From Streptomyces sp. R28 (lineage in GTDB: Bacteria > Actinomycetota > Actinomycetes > Streptomycetales > Streptomycetaceae), in NCBI RefSeq assembly GCF_041052385.1, contig NZ_CP163439.1, positions 5,383,001 through 5,447,000 of the forward strand: a stretch of 64,000 nucleotides of DNA, written 5' to 3'. The notes below the pieces were generated by a model. That model ran no database searches, had not been told where the DNA came from, and was given only the letters and a program-made list of their open reading frames with translations. The first letter of the stretch is position 1. Every line of letters starts with the position of its first letter. A program made the translations under genes and the position numbers. Positions 36,565 through 45,682 of this stretch are shown here, in pieces.

Positions 36565-38109
36565 CTACTGCGTACCGCAGTTCGAGACGACCTTCTGCTC
36601 TTCCTCCGAGAGAGTGGGGCCGGGGCTTGGCTTCGCAGTCGGTGTCGGGGAGGTGGACGGGTTCGGGGAGTTGGTGGCCGACGGATTCGGCGTCGGTGTC
36701 GCCTTGGACGTAAGGGAGGTACGGGTGGTTCCCGTGGTGCCTCCGGCCTCGCCTTCGCCCGTCCTGGAGTTCTTCTGGCTCTCGGCGGCCTGCTGCTCGG
36801 AGCGCTTCTGGCACGCGGAGGCCTGCAGGGCGAGCTCGTCGATCTTCGCCTGGGCGTCCTTCAGGCCGCCCTCGGCGATGGTCGCCTCGACCAGCTTCTT
36901 CTGGTACGGCGGCAGGTACTTGAGTTCGATCTCGGGGTGGTCCTTCTCCACCTTCGAGAGCGAGACCCAGGCCAGGTCCTGGCTGATGCCGCGGTACAGG
37001 GCGACGTGTTCCTTGTTGGCGCCGACGTAGTACTGCGTCTGCGTCCAGCGCCAGCCGCCGTACAGGCCGCCGCCGATCACGCCGAGCGCGAGGGCGATGT
37101 AGAAGGATCTCTTCAGCCACTTGCGTCCCGTGCGGGGCTTGACGAAGTCGTCGTCGGTGTAGTCGCCGAAGCTGCCCGCCGGGATGTAGCCGGTGGTGTC
37201 GCCGGAGCCGGGCGGGCCGAATTCTCCGCCCCCGCCGCCCTGTCCGGGGACCTGGCGGCCGAGCCCGGAGGCGCGGCCGGCGGGGGTCTGCATGATGCCG
37301 TTGTCGTGCAGGTGGTTCTGGTTCTCGGCGACGGCGCCGACCACGACCGGGGTGTCGGACAGCTGCCCGGCGAGGGTGTCGCCGGTGTCCAGGTCGAGGA
37401 CGTCCGCGATGATCACGGTGATGTTGTCGGGGCCGCCGCCGCGCAGCGCGAGCTCGATCAGCTGCTGCACGGTTTCCTGGGGGCCCTGGTAGCTGGCGAG
37501 GGTGTCCTCCAGGGTCTGGTGGGACACCACCCCGGACAGGCCGTCGGAGCAGATCAGGTACCGGTCGCCGGCGCGGACTTCGCGGATGGACAGGTCGGGC
37601 TCGACGTGGTCGCCGCTGCCCAGCGCGCGCATCAGCAGGGAGCGCTGCGGGTGGGTGGTGGCTTCCTCTTCGGTGATGCGTCCCTCGTCGACGAGGCGCT
37701 GCACCCAGGTGTGGTCCTGCGTGATCTGTGTGAGGACGCCGTCGCGCAGCAGGTAGGCGCGTGAGTCGCCGACGTGGACGAGGCCGAGCCGCTGCCCGGT
37801 CCACAGCAGGGCCGTCAGGGTCGTCCCCATGCCCTCGAGCTGGGGGTCCTCCTCGACCATCGAGCGCAGCTGGTCGTTGGCGCGCTGTACGGCGGTGCCG
37901 AGCGAGGTGAGGATGTCCGAGCCGGGCACGTCGTCGTCGAGCGCGACGATGGTGGAGATGGCCTCGGAGGAGGCGACCTCGCCGGCTGCGGCGCCGCCCA
38001 TGCCGTCGGCGATGGCGAGCAGGCGGGGTCCGGCGTATCCGGAGTCCTCGTTGCCCTCCCGGATCATGCCTTTGTGCGATCCGGCGGCGAAGCGCAGTGA
38101 CAGACTCAT
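36565..38109 (-). CDS. pstP: PP2C-family Ser/Thr phosphatase PstP
   Basis: This phosphatase reverses PknB-type phosphorylation. The 514-residue product has the cytoplasmic PP2C domain (about 1-240) with metal motifs IREGNEDSG, IADGMGG, HVGDSRAYLLRDG and GGGPDNITVI. A disordered linker, a membrane helix (SFYIALALGVIGGGLYGGW) and a Pro/Thr-rich extracytoplasmic part ending VVSNCGTQ follow. I chose ATG 38109 (MSLSLRFAAG) because GAGG lies six bases upstream; an ATG at 38139 (MYPEPTGEVR) and a GTG at 38154 are in frame, and MYPEPTG is sometimes annotated in relatives. Confidence 0.94.
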   Translation of the reverse strand: MSLSLRFAAGSHKGMIREGNEDSGYAGPRLLAIADGMGGAAAGEVASSEAISTIVALDDDVPGSDILTSLGTAVQRANDQLRSMVEEDPQLEGMGTTLTALLWTGQRLGLVHVGDSRAYLLRDGVLTQITQDHTWVQRLVDEGRITEEEATTHPQRSLLMRALGSGDHVEPDLSIREVRAGDRYLICSDGLSGVVSHQTLEDTLASYQGPQETVQQLIELALRGGGPDNITVIIADVLDLDTGDTLAGQLSDTPVVVGAVAENQNHLHDNGIMQTPAGRASGLGRQVPGQGGGGGEFGPPGSGDTTGYIPAGSFGDYTDDDFVKPRTGRKWLKRSFYIALALGVIGGGLYGGWRWTQTQYYVGANKEHVALYRGISQDLAWVSLSKVEKDHPEIELKYLPPYQKKLVEATIAEGGLKDAQAKIDELALQASACQKRSEQQAAESQKNSRTGEGEAGGTTGTTRTSLTSKATPTPNPSATNSPNPSTSPTPTAKPSPGPTLSEEEQKVVSNCGTQ

Positions 38110-38229
38110 GCGCACCTCGCCTGTCGGCTCCGGGTACATCCGCACGGTGCCCACCCTCCGGTCGGGAGCGCGCCGGGGCCCGTCGTGTGGGCCGCCGCTG
38201 CGTGCTCGCTCCGCTCGCTCATTGTCGTA

Positions 38230-38748
38230 CTACTTCCGCAGCTCGATGACGGTCTTGCCGATGCGGATCGGCGCGCCCAGCGGAATCGGTGTGGGGGTCG
38301 TGAGCCGCGTTCGGTCGAGGTACGTGCCGTTGGTGGAGCCCAGATCCTCGACGATCCACTGGCCGTCGCGGTCCGGGTAGATCCTGGCATGCCGGCTGGA
38401 GGCGTAGTCGTCGTCCAGCACGATGGTGCTGTCGTGCGCCCGGCCCAGGGTGATGGTCTGGCCCTGGAGCGCGACGGTGGTGCCGGTGAGGGTGCCCTCG
38501 GACACGACCAGCTTGGTGGGGGCGTTACGGCGCTGGCGGCCGCCGCCGCTCTGCTGGCCGCGCTGCTGCGGAGGCGCCGTCGCCTGCCGGGCGGCCTGCT
38601 GCGAGCGGCCGGCCTCGCGCCTGGAGCCGCGCTGGGTGACGCGCGTACCGAACAGGTCGCTGCGGATGACCTGCACGGCCACGATCACGAACAGCCACAG
38701 TACGGCCAGGAAACCCAGCCGCATGACCGTCAGGGTCAGCTCTGACAT
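38230..38748 (-). CDS. fhaB: FHA-domain protein FhaB (FipA-type)
   Basis: A 172-residue protein with an N-terminal membrane helix (LGFLAVLWLFVIVAVQVI), a basic Gln/Arg-rich linker, and a C-terminal FHA domain (about 92-170) with the phosphothreonine-binding signatures LGRAHDS, SSRHARI and DLGSTNGTYLDR. FhaB binds phosphorylated partners such as kinases and division proteins. It lies between fhaA and pstP in the operon and is 10 bases from the fhaA stop. ATG 38748 gives the typical length. Confidence 0.95.
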   Translation of the reverse strand: MSELTLTVMRLGFLAVLWLFVIVAVQVIRSDLFGTRVTQRGSRREAGRSQQAARQATAPPQQRGQQSGGGRQRRNAPTKLVVSEGTLTGTTVALQGQTITLGRAHDSTIVLDDDYASSRHARIYPDRDGQWIVEDLGSTNGTYLDRTRLTTPTPIPLGAPIRIGKTVIELRK

Positions 38749-38758
38749 TGCCCCCGCT

Positions 38759-39628
38759 TCACCCTTCGGCTTGCCGGTAAATGATGGTGGTACTGCCCAC
38801 GACGATCCGCGAGCCGTCGCGGAGCGTAGCGCGGGTGGTGTGCTGCCCGTCCACCACGATGCCGTTGGTGGACCCGAGATCCTGGATCGTCGAGGGCGTT
38901 CCGGTCCGGATCTCACAGTGCCGGCGCGAGACGCCGGGGTCGTCGATCCGCACGTCGGCTTCGGTGCTGCGGCCCAGCACCAGCGTCGGGCGGGAGATCT
39001 GATGGCGGGTGCCGTTGATCTCGATCCAGTAGCGGGTGCGTCCGCCGGCTGCGGGGGCCGCGGGGCGCTGGCCGCCCGCGGCCTGCGGGTAGCCGTACCC
39101 GCCGGGGCGGCCGCCCGGGGGCGGCGCGGCAGGCATGGGCGGTGCGCCCGCGGGTGCGGCGGCCGGCGGGTAGCCGTAGCCACCCGGGGCGCCGGGACGC
39201 CCGGCCGGTGCGGGGGGCGCGGGAGCCTGTCGGCCGCCGGCCTGCTGGTCGGTGGAGCCGGCGAGTGTGCGGCTGCGCACGCGGTACAGGCCGGTGTCGA
39301 GGTCGTCGGCCTTCTCCAGGTTGACCTTGATCGGGCCCATGAAGGTGTAGCGCTGCTGCTTGGCGTAGTCGCGGACCATGCCGGCGAGCTCGTCGCCGAG
39401 CTGGCCGGAGTAGGGGCTCAGGCGCTCGTGGTCCGGCGCGCTCAGCTCCACGATGAAGTCGTTGGGGACGACCGTACGGTCGCGGTTCCAGATGGTCGCG
39501 TTGTTGTCGCACTCGCGCTGGAGCGCTCCCGCGATCTCCACGGGCTGGACCTCTGACTTGAACACCTTGGCGAAGGTGCCGTTGACCAGACCTTCGAGAC
39601 GCTGCTCGAACTTCTTCAGGACTCCCAT
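38759..39628 (-). CDS. fhaA: FHA-domain protein FhaA with N-terminal DUF3662
   Basis: A 289-residue cytoplasmic protein. The DUF3662 domain (about 1-125, MGVLKKFEQRLEGLVNGTFA) is followed by a Gly/Pro/Ala-rich linker with GYGYPPA repeats and a C-terminal FHA domain (about 205-287) with LGRSTEADVRI, SRRHCEI and DLGSTNGIVVDG. In mycobacteria FhaA binds phosphorylated MviN/MurJ and links PknB to peptidoglycan precursor flipping. The ATG at 39628 is preceded by AGGAGGTG. It is the first gene of the operon. Confidence 0.96.
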   Translation of the reverse strand: MGVLKKFEQRLEGLVNGTFAKVFKSEVQPVEIAGALQRECDNNATIWNRDRTVVPNDFIVELSAPDHERLSPYSGQLGDELAGMVRDYAKQQRYTFMGPIKVNLEKADDLDTGLYRVRSRTLAGSTDQQAGGRQAPAPPAPAGRPGAPGGYGYPPAAAPAGAPPMPAAPPPGGRPGGYGYPQAAGGQRPAAPAAGGRTRYWIEINGTRHQISRPTLVLGRSTEADVRIDDPGVSRRHCEIRTGTPSTIQDLGSTNGIVVDGQHTTRATLRDGSRIVVGSTTIIYRQAEG

Positions 39629-40115
39629 GGGGCACCTCCTCCGTCGCCTGCTTCGTCCTGCATCCCGCCGGGCGGGCACTGCTTCACCTGGTACTGCTTA
39701 CTGATCGTATCCACGCGCCGGTGAATCGGCTGGTTCCCCCTGTCGGCCCGGTCGACGGGTGTCGACGCCCTCGAAGTTCCCTGTGGAGCTCTGCTTCGAA
39801 CTCCTCAGGGCCATAGTCCTGCCATGGATCGTAGAGGCGGCCGCAAACCAGTGTCCCGCACCTGACTGTGGACCCGGACCGGCTCCTGGACAGATGCGCG
39901 GTACCGGTACGAGGTTGATACGTGAACAGGTACTCGTTGATACGGAACGGATGGCGCCGCGGGTTGGTTCGGTGCTGTCGGTGTGAGATGTCGACGGTGC
40001 TGGTGGGCGGCTGCCCAGGGGTAAGGGATGTGAACCCACCCTGGCCGGCGTGCTAATGTTCTGCGTGTCGGAAGGCGCCGGACCGCAAGGAAAGAAGCCC
40101 GAGGACACACCCAAT
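39629..40115. promoter_or_regulatory. Divergent upstream region of fhaA and tRNA-Leu
   Basis: 487 bases without a gene. On the plus strand TAATGT at 40054-40059 with TGAACC at 40031-40036 (17-base spacer) is a candidate tRNA-Leu promoter. The fhaA operon promoter must lie on the other strand; TACGAT (complement of 39706-39711) is a possible -10 without a clear -35. Confidence 0.45.
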
Positions 40116-40199
40116 GCGCGGGTGGCGGAATAGGCAGACGCGCTGGATTCAGGTTCCAGTGCCCGCAAGGGCGTGGGGGTTCAACTCCCCCCTCGCGCA
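40116..40199 (+). tRNA. tRNA-Leu (anticodon CAG)
   Basis: 84 bases with the long variable arm of class II tRNAs (TGCCCGCAAGGGCG). Acceptor GCGCGGG pairs with CTCGCGC (one G-T). The anticodon loop TTCAGGT carries CAG at 40150-40152. The T arm is GGGGGTTCAACTCCCCC. It occupies the same place beyond fhaA as leuT in mycobacteria. Confidence 0.97.
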
Positions 40200-40204
40200 C
40201 ACTC

Positions 40205-40245
40205 GAAGAGGCGGCATCGTAATCACGATGCCGCCTCTTCATTTT
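40205..40245 (+). terminator. Terminator after tRNA-Leu
   Basis: A perfect 16-base inverted repeat, 40205-40220 and 40225-40240, with loop AATC, followed by ATTTT. Confidence 0.92.
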
Positions 40246-40333
40246 GTGTTGTTGCGTTCGACACGTTGTGCTTCGGTACGGCGTCCTCGGCGGCCGTGAC
40301 CTGTGATGAAGCTCTCAGGCCACGGCGCGGGGC

Positions 40334-40696
40334 TCAGCCGGCCGCGATGACCGTGGCGAGCGTCACGGCGGCGGGCAGGGCCTGCGCGAAGAGGATCCGG
40401 CGGTTGGCGGTGGCCGCGCCGTAGACGCCCGCGACGATGATGCAGGACAGGAAGAAGATCTGGACGCGGTAGCCGGTCGGGTCGTCGGCGATGAGGCCCC
40501 AGACCAGACCCGCGGCCAGGAAGCCGTTGTAGAGGCCCTGGTTGGCCGCCAGCGCCGCGGTGGAACGGGCCAGCTCGGCGTCGAAGCCGGAGAAGCGGCG
40601 GCCCGGGCCGCGCTGCCACAGGAACATCTCCAGAACCAGGATGTAGGCGTGCAGCAGCGCCATGAGGGCGACGAGGACGACAGAGATCAGATGCAT
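40334..40696 (-). CDS. DUF1304 family membrane protein
   Basis: A 120-residue protein with four membrane helices, starting MHLISVVLVALMALLHAYIL and containing ANQGLYNGFLAAGLVWGL, the family signature. DUF1304 proteins are small putative membrane proteins of unknown function. ATG 40696 gives the expected length; a long in-frame upstream extension is Arg/Pro-rich and not conserved. It stands alone on the minus strand. Confidence 0.85.
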   Translation of the reverse strand: MHLISVVLVALMALLHAYILVLEMFLWQRGPGRRFSGFDAELARSTAALAANQGLYNGFLAAGLVWGLIADDPTGYRVQIFFLSCIIVAGVYGAATANRRILFAQALPAAVTLATVIAAG

Positions 40697-40925
40697 GCGG
40701 TGATTGTGCCGGTGCGGTGTCCGTGGTCGATCGGCCGGTCGCTCCATTTCACGGTCGTTCCGTTTCACGGTCGCTCCGTCCTGGGGGCGCTGCGTCCTGG
40801 GGTCGCCGGGTCGGTCGTTCGGCTGAGCTGCCCGTCGCGAGGAGGGTGAACGGTGGCCGTTCGGCCGAGGTGGCCGCCGGCGCCTCGGCGCGAGATTGGA
40901 GCTCCCCTTCCCCAGGAGCCCACCG

Positions 40926-42166
40926 ATGCCACCCGAGGCACTCTCCTTCGTCGCCGGAGTCAGGCCCGGCGGTTCCCTCCGTGCCCCCGCACCCACCCCC
41001 ACCCCCACCCCCGCACGTCAGAAGCCCCGCCAAGGCAGCCGTAAGCCGTCCGGCAGGGCTCCCCGTGTGCGCCGGGACGTGCTGTTCTGGCTCGGATGCG
41101 CGGGCTTCGCGCTGTCGCTGGCCGTGGTCACGACCCTCACCCCGCACCGGATCTGGGGCACCTGCGCCGCCGTCGGGTACGTCGTCGCGGCGCAGCTCGC
41201 CCGCCGGGCGCCGCGTGCCTGGAGCGGGCGCAGTGCGGTGGCGGCGCTGCTCGGATCCGTCGTGGTCCCGTTGGCGTTCATGATCGTCGCGGGCGCCGCG
41301 CAGTCCGAGGTGGGCGTCGTCGAGCACTCGGGCGGTCTGCTGCTGCACTCCGGCAGCCCGTACCTGCCGCATCCGGTCGGCGTCGACGACTACAACCCCT
41401 ACCTGCCCGGCATGGCGCTGTTCGGGATACCTCATGCGCTGTTCGGCGGCACACCGCTCGCGGACGCCCGGGTGTGGTTCTGCGCGGCGTTCCTGGCGAG
41501 CATGCTCGTCACCGCGCGGCCCTCGGGGCGCAACTCCCTTGGTTTCGGCGGCGACTCGAACGCGCGCGCCGCCGTGCTCCTCCTCGCGGCCTTCCCGGCG
41601 GTAGCGCTGCCGCTGGCTGTCGGCGGGGTCGACCTTCCGGTGATCGGGCTGATGTGCCTGGGGCTGGCGCTCGCCGGCCGGGGCGGGAACGGTACGGCGG
41701 CCGGGCTGGCGATGGGGGCCGCGGCCGCGCTGAAGTGGACGGCCTGGCCGCTGCTGCCGGTGGGACTGGTGCTGCTCGCGGTGACGGCGGGGCGGCGGGC
41801 GGCGGTACGGGCCGGTGCGGTCGCCGTGCTGGTGGCCGCGGTCGCGGTGGTGCCGGCGGCTCTGGCCGATCCGCACGCCTTCGTCGAACACGTGGTGCTC
41901 TTCCCGCTCGGCGAGGGCGGGGTGCGCTCGCCGGCGGCCAGCCCGCTGCCGGGGTACCTGCTGGCCACGTACGTCCCCGGCGGTTCTGTCCTCGCCATGG
42001 CAGCCCTCGCGGCCGCCGCGGGCTGGCGATGTGCCTGATCCCGGCGACGCGGTTCGGGTACCTGGTCTATCCGCTGGTCCTGGCCACCTGGTTCCGGCGT
42101 ACGGAGCTGGTGGTGGCTGCTCGTCGGGTCGGGCGGTTGATGGGGGCGGGTGTCGGGCGTGGGTGA
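40926..42166 (+). pseudogene. Decayed GT87/DUF2029-like integral membrane glycosyltransferase gene
   Basis: The first frame (to 42038) codes a polytopic membrane protein with VDDYNPYLPGMALFGIPHAL and DPHAFVEHVVLFPLGEGG, ending MAALAAAAGWRCA. From about 42025 the next frame reads MCLIPATRFGYLVYPLVLAT, the well-conserved C-terminal part of the same family, and stops at 42166. In intact relatives about 35 residues with one or two helices lie between these parts, so a deletion of roughly 100 bases with a shift of frame is inferred. ATG 40926 is chosen for AGGAG upstream. The family transfers sugars from polyprenyl donors outside the membrane. Confidence 0.65.
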
Positions 42167-42582
42167 AGGGCGGGGAGCCGATTCCTGGGGAGTGCTGGAG
42201 CGCCAGGCCGGGCGTTCCCGGGGTGTGGCGGAGTGCGGGGGTGGCCGTTCTCGGGGTGTGGCGGAGCGCCGAGGTGCGTATTTGGCGCGGGTCACCGTCC
42301 TCGCGGTGGTAGGGCTGGTCGTGGCGCTGTGCTTGCCGTCGGTGGGGCAGTACGAGGCGGGGGACCAGCCGGGGAACCAGCCCGGGTATTCGACCGGTGT
42401 GGCGGAGCGGGGAGTCGACGGCGCCCGGTGAGGCGTCGTGGCCGACTCCGACTGCGATTCTCACGCCACGCGCGCGTAGGGACGCCTGGGCACCCGCACC
42501 GCTGGAGCGGGGCCCTACGCGCGCGTGCGGCCACCGACCGCGCAGCGCCGCGAACCCGAGCCGTGTCGGCCGCGGGCGCCGG
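42167..42582. other. Gap between the decayed membrane gene and azoR
   Basis: 416 bases. It contains two near-identical 20-base copies, 42214-42233 and 42247-42266 (GTTCYCGGGGTGTGGCGGAG), 33 bases apart, and a partial third at about 42397. A plus-strand reading frame from 42150 codes a hydrophobic stretch (VLAVVGLVVALCLP), but it has no ribosome site and I do not accept it as a gene. Confidence 0.4.
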
Positions 42583-43233
42583 CTACGCCGCGAGGCGCTG
42601 TGCCAGCTGCTTCGCCTTCGTGGCGGCCTCCTCAAGGGCGCGCTCGCGGGAGGCCTCGAAGAGGGGGACCAGGTCGGCCATCTCCGGGTTGACCGGGGCC
42701 ATCGTGAACTCCGGAACGATGAAGTCGAGGTCGGCGCCGAGGAAGTCGGCCAGGATCGCCGACAGGTAGTTCTGCACGTACTCGTAGCCCTCACGCGGCG
42801 TGCCCGGCCCGTAGGAGCCGCCGCGGCTCGCGATGACGGTGACCGGGGTGCCCTTGACCGACTGGGCGGCGCCGGCCGTGCGACCGAACAGGACCACGTT
42901 GTCCAGCCAGGCCTTCAGCGTCGACGGGATCGTCAGGTTGTACATCGGGGCGCCGATCAGCACCGCGTCCGCCCGCTCCAGCTCCTCGATCAGCCGCACG
43001 CGCTCGGCGAACGCCGCGGCCTGCTCCGGGGTGTGCGTGGCCGGATCGGAGAAGCCGGCCGTGTGGGCGTGGGCGGAGATGTGCGGCACGGGGTCGGTGG
43101 CGAGGTCGCGGTGGATCACCGTGCCCTCGGGGTGCTGTTCCTGCCAGGTGCGGCGGAAGGCGTCGGTGACGGCGCGGGAGGCGGAGGCCTCGGTGGGGAA
43201 GACCGAGGAGTCGATGTGCAGAAGCGTTGCCAT
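42583..43233 (-). CDS. azoR: FMN-dependent NADH-azoreductase family protein
   Basis: A 216-residue flavodoxin-fold quinone/azo reductase. It begins MATLLHIDSSVFPTEASASR (phosphate-binding loop) and has GAPMYNLTIPSTLKAWLDNV, the FMN-binding signature, and SRGGSYGPGTPREGYEYVQN. These enzymes detoxify quinones and electrophiles by two-electron reduction. ATG 43233 fits the family; the in-frame extension upstream is not conserved. It is divergent from an HxlR regulator, the classic arrangement for HxlR/YodB-controlled reductases. Confidence 0.92.
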   Translation of the reverse strand: MATLLHIDSSVFPTEASASRAVTDAFRRTWQEQHPEGTVIHRDLATDPVPHISAHAHTAGFSDPATHTPEQAAAFAERVRLIEELERADAVLIGAPMYNLTIPSTLKAWLDNVVLFGRTAGAAQSVKGTPVTVIASRGGSYGPGTPREGYEYVQNYLSAILADFLGADLDFIVPEFTMAPVNPEMADLVPLFEASRERALEEAATKAKQLAQRLAA

Positions 43234-43365
43234 GGGGCTCTCCAGGGGAGGACGGCAGCGGGCGGGGGACCTGCCCGCAGGGACTGAAATTTCGTACTCG
43301 ACTATGGATAACACAGTCACTTACTTTTTTTCACCCCCGTACGGCAGGGCAGTACCCTGAAGGGC

Positions 43366-43728
43366 ATGGCGGCTGAGCAGAGTCACGACGTATCGGCGTG
43401 CAAGCGGGTCGACGACGGCATCACCCGCGTCTTCCAACTGCTCGGCAAGCGCTGGACCGGCCCGATCGTGTCCGTCCTGACCACAGGGCCCGCGTACTTC
43501 GTCGCCCTGCGCCGGGCGATTCCCGGTATCAGCGAGCGCATGCTCTCCGACCGGCTCACCGAGCTGGCCGCCGCCGGGCTCGTCGTGCGCGAGGTGTACG
43601 AGGGGCCGCCGCTGCGGGTCGTCTACCGGTTGACGGAGGCGGGCGCCGCGCTGGAGCCCGCGCTGACTGAGCTGGGCGGGTGGGCGAAGAAGTATCTGGC
43701 GGACGGGGAGCGGCCCGGAGGCTGCTGA
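43366..43728 (+). CDS. HxlR-family transcriptional regulator
   Basis: A 120-residue winged-helix regulator. The N-terminal cysteine in SACKRVDDGI is the redox- or quinone-sensing position in this family; the winged helix has LLGKRWTGPIVSVL, ISERMLSDRLTELAAAGLV and VVYRLTEAG. It is divergent from azoR across 132 bases that include an A/T-rich stretch (CAGTCACTTACTTTTTTTCA), a likely operator region. Probable repressor of azoR and itself, by analogy with YodB/HypR systems; this is inference. Confidence 0.92.
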   Translation: MAAEQSHDVSACKRVDDGITRVFQLLGKRWTGPIVSVLTTGPAYFVALRRAIPGISERMLSDRLTELAAAGLVVREVYEGPPLRVVYRLTEAGAALEPALTELGGWAKKYLADGERPGGC

Positions 43729-43769
43729 GGCCGAGGGGCCGCTGAGCCGGGTTTTCCACATCCGTCAAG

Positions 43770-43778
43770 TTGTCCACA
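43770..43778 (+). promoter_or_regulatory. Perfect DnaA box upstream of the DUF2252 gene
   Basis: TTGTCCACA is found with a weaker TTTTCCACA at 43752-43760, in the 129-base gap between the HxlR and DUF2252 genes. Confidence 0.5.
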
Positions 43779-43857
43779 GGGTGTGACGCGTTTCGGCCAC
43801 CGGCTGTACCGTCGGGCACGAGTTGATGTTCGTGCCTGAGCGGGGGAGGCGGTCGCG

Positions 43858-45309
43858 ATGACCGAGGTCGGTGGCGAGGCTACGGCGGAGGCGGCCGCGG
43901 CTGCGGTGGCGTCGCAATCCGTGGCGTGTCGGCTGCCCCGGGTGCGCGGCTTCGCGCAGTGGCCCGGCGGTGGGTCGCCCAAGGAGGAGGGCAAGGAGCT
44001 GCGCAGGCGGGTGCCGCGCGGTGAGCACGCGCTCTTCGACCTCGACGTCGCCCGCCCCGACGCCGTGGCGGCCGTGGAGGAGTCCAACCTCGGTCGGCTC
44101 TCCGAGCTCACCCCGATAAGGGTGGGCCGGATGGCGGCGACGCCCTTCGCGTTTCTGCGCGGCTCGGCGGGGCTCATGGCGTACGACCTCGCCCGCACTC
44201 CCATGACCCGGATCCGCGCCCAGATCTGCGGGGACGCGCACGCGGCGAACTTCGGTCTGTACGGCGACCCGCGCGGCGGCCTGGTCATCGATCTGAACGA
44301 CTTCGACGAGACGCTGTACGGCCCCTGGGAGTGGGACCTCAAGCGGCTCGCCGCCTCGCTCGTGCTCGCGGGCCGGGAGGCGGGCGCGGACGAGGACGCG
44401 TGCCGCAAGGCGGTGCACGACACGGTCGGTGCCTACCGGCGCACCATGCGACTGCTGGCCAAGCTCCCGGTGCTGGACGCGTGGAACGCGATCGCGGACG
44501 AGGAGCTCGTCTCCCACACCGACGCCCATGACCTGCTCGGCACGTTGGAGCGGGTCGCGGAGAAGGCGCGGGCCAACACCAGCGGGCGCTTCGCGGCGAA
44601 GTCGACCGAGCCGACCGAGGACGGCGGCCGCCGCTTCGTCGACGCCCCGCCGGTACTGCGCCGTGTCCCGGACGCGGAGGCTGCGGCGGTGGCGGCGTCG
44701 CTGGAGAGCTGGGTCACCACGCTCTCCGAGGACCGCCATCCCCTCGTGTCCCGCCACTCGGTGCACGACGTGGCGTTCCGCGTGGTGGGCACGGGCAGCG
44801 TCGGCACGCGCTCGTATGTCGTCCTCCTCCTGGACCACCGTGGCGAACCTCTGGTCCTCCAGGTGAAGGAGGCCCGCCCGTCGGCCCTCGTCCCGCACCT
44901 GGTGACGGCCGGCTTCGAAGCGCCGGAGGCGGAGCACGAGGGGCGGCGCGTGGTCCTCGGCCAGAAGCGCATGCAGGTGGTCAGCGACATCCTGCTGGGC
45001 TGGACGACGGTCGACGGACTCCCCTTCCAGGTACGCCAGTTCCGCAACCGCAAGGGCAGCGTCGACCCGGCCGCGCTGGCCGCCGACCAGATAGACGACT
45101 ACGCCCGCATGACCGGCGCCCTGCTGGCCCGCGCCCACTCCCACAGCGCCGACCCGCGCCTGGTCTCCGGCTACTGCGGAAAGAACGAGGAACTGGACGA
45201 GGCGATCGCCACGTTCGCCGTCACCTATGCCGACCGCACGGAGGCGGACCACGCGGCACTGGTGACGGCGGTGCGGGCGGGGCGGATCGCGGCGGAGGTG
45301 GGGGTCTGA
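43858..45309 (+). CDS. DUF2252 family protein
   Basis: A 483-residue cytoplasmic protein with the hallmarks of DUF2252: FLRGSAGLMAYDLA, ICGDAHAANFGLYGDPRGG, VIDLNDFDETLYGPWEWDLK and YARMTGALLARAHSHSADPR. The GDAHxxN...DFD pattern resembles the catalytic loop and metal site of aminoglycoside phosphotransferase-like kinases, so a kinase-like fold is plausible, but no substrate is known. GGGGGAGG precedes ATG 43858. Stands alone. Confidence 0.9.
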   Translation: MTEVGGEATAEAAAAAVASQSVACRLPRVRGFAQWPGGGSPKEEGKELRRRVPRGEHALFDLDVARPDAVAAVEESNLGRLSELTPIRVGRMAATPFAFLRGSAGLMAYDLARTPMTRIRAQICGDAHAANFGLYGDPRGGLVIDLNDFDETLYGPWEWDLKRLAASLVLAGREAGADEDACRKAVHDTVGAYRRTMRLLAKLPVLDAWNAIADEELVSHTDAHDLLGTLERVAEKARANTSGRFAAKSTEPTEDGGRRFVDAPPVLRRVPDAEAAAVAASLESWVTTLSEDRHPLVSRHSVHDVAFRVVGTGSVGTRSYVVLLLDHRGEPLVLQVKEARPSALVPHLVTAGFEAPEAEHEGRRVVLGQKRMQVVSDILLGWTTVDGLPFQVRQFRNRKGSVDPAALAADQIDDYARMTGALLARAHSHSADPRLVSGYCGKNEELDEAIATFAVTYADRTEADHAALVTAVRAGRIAAEVGV

Positions 45310-45682
45310 CGGGCGCCGGGCCCTCGGTGAGGGGCGCCGGGTGAAGTACGTCGACCTCGGCGGGCGGGCCGTGGAGGCGACGGGCGTCATCGATGCTCGG
45401 CCCTGTCCGGACCGGCTGCCCGCGATCTGACGCGGTTGCCTGCGCCGGTGGAGCGCCTGCCTGCGGCGGCTGAGCGGGTACCCACGTTGGCGGAGCGGTT
45501 TCCGCGTCGGCCGAGCGGTTGCCCGCGTCGGTGAAGTGGCTGTCGCCGGGAGCTCGGGCGGGCGCCACCGACCCGGAGCAGGCGGATGGCCTGGACGTCT
45601 GCGACGCCGCGGCCCTCGTGGCCGTGATCACGGACGGACTGCGAGGGGCGGCCCCGGGCGGAGGGTGGCCTACGCTGGTCGG
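45310..45682. other. Gap with a degenerate 21-base repeat and a possible broken coding fragment
   Basis: Five imperfect units of about 21 bases (consensus start GAGCGG) run from 45429 to 45533. In one frame they code a heptad-like ERLPAAAERVPTLAERF; the fourth unit is 20 bases, which breaks the frame. A short frame from GTG 45531 (50 codons; contains DGLDVCDAAALVAVITDGLR) ends overlapping the next gene's GTG by four bases. This may be the remnant 3' end of a lost gene. Confidence 0.4.

Noticed and set aside
42150..42431. 93-residue frame with a hydrophobic segment after the decayed membrane gene
   Set aside because: No ribosome site, repetitive DNA, and no recognised similarity; could be the trailing sequence of the pseudogene.
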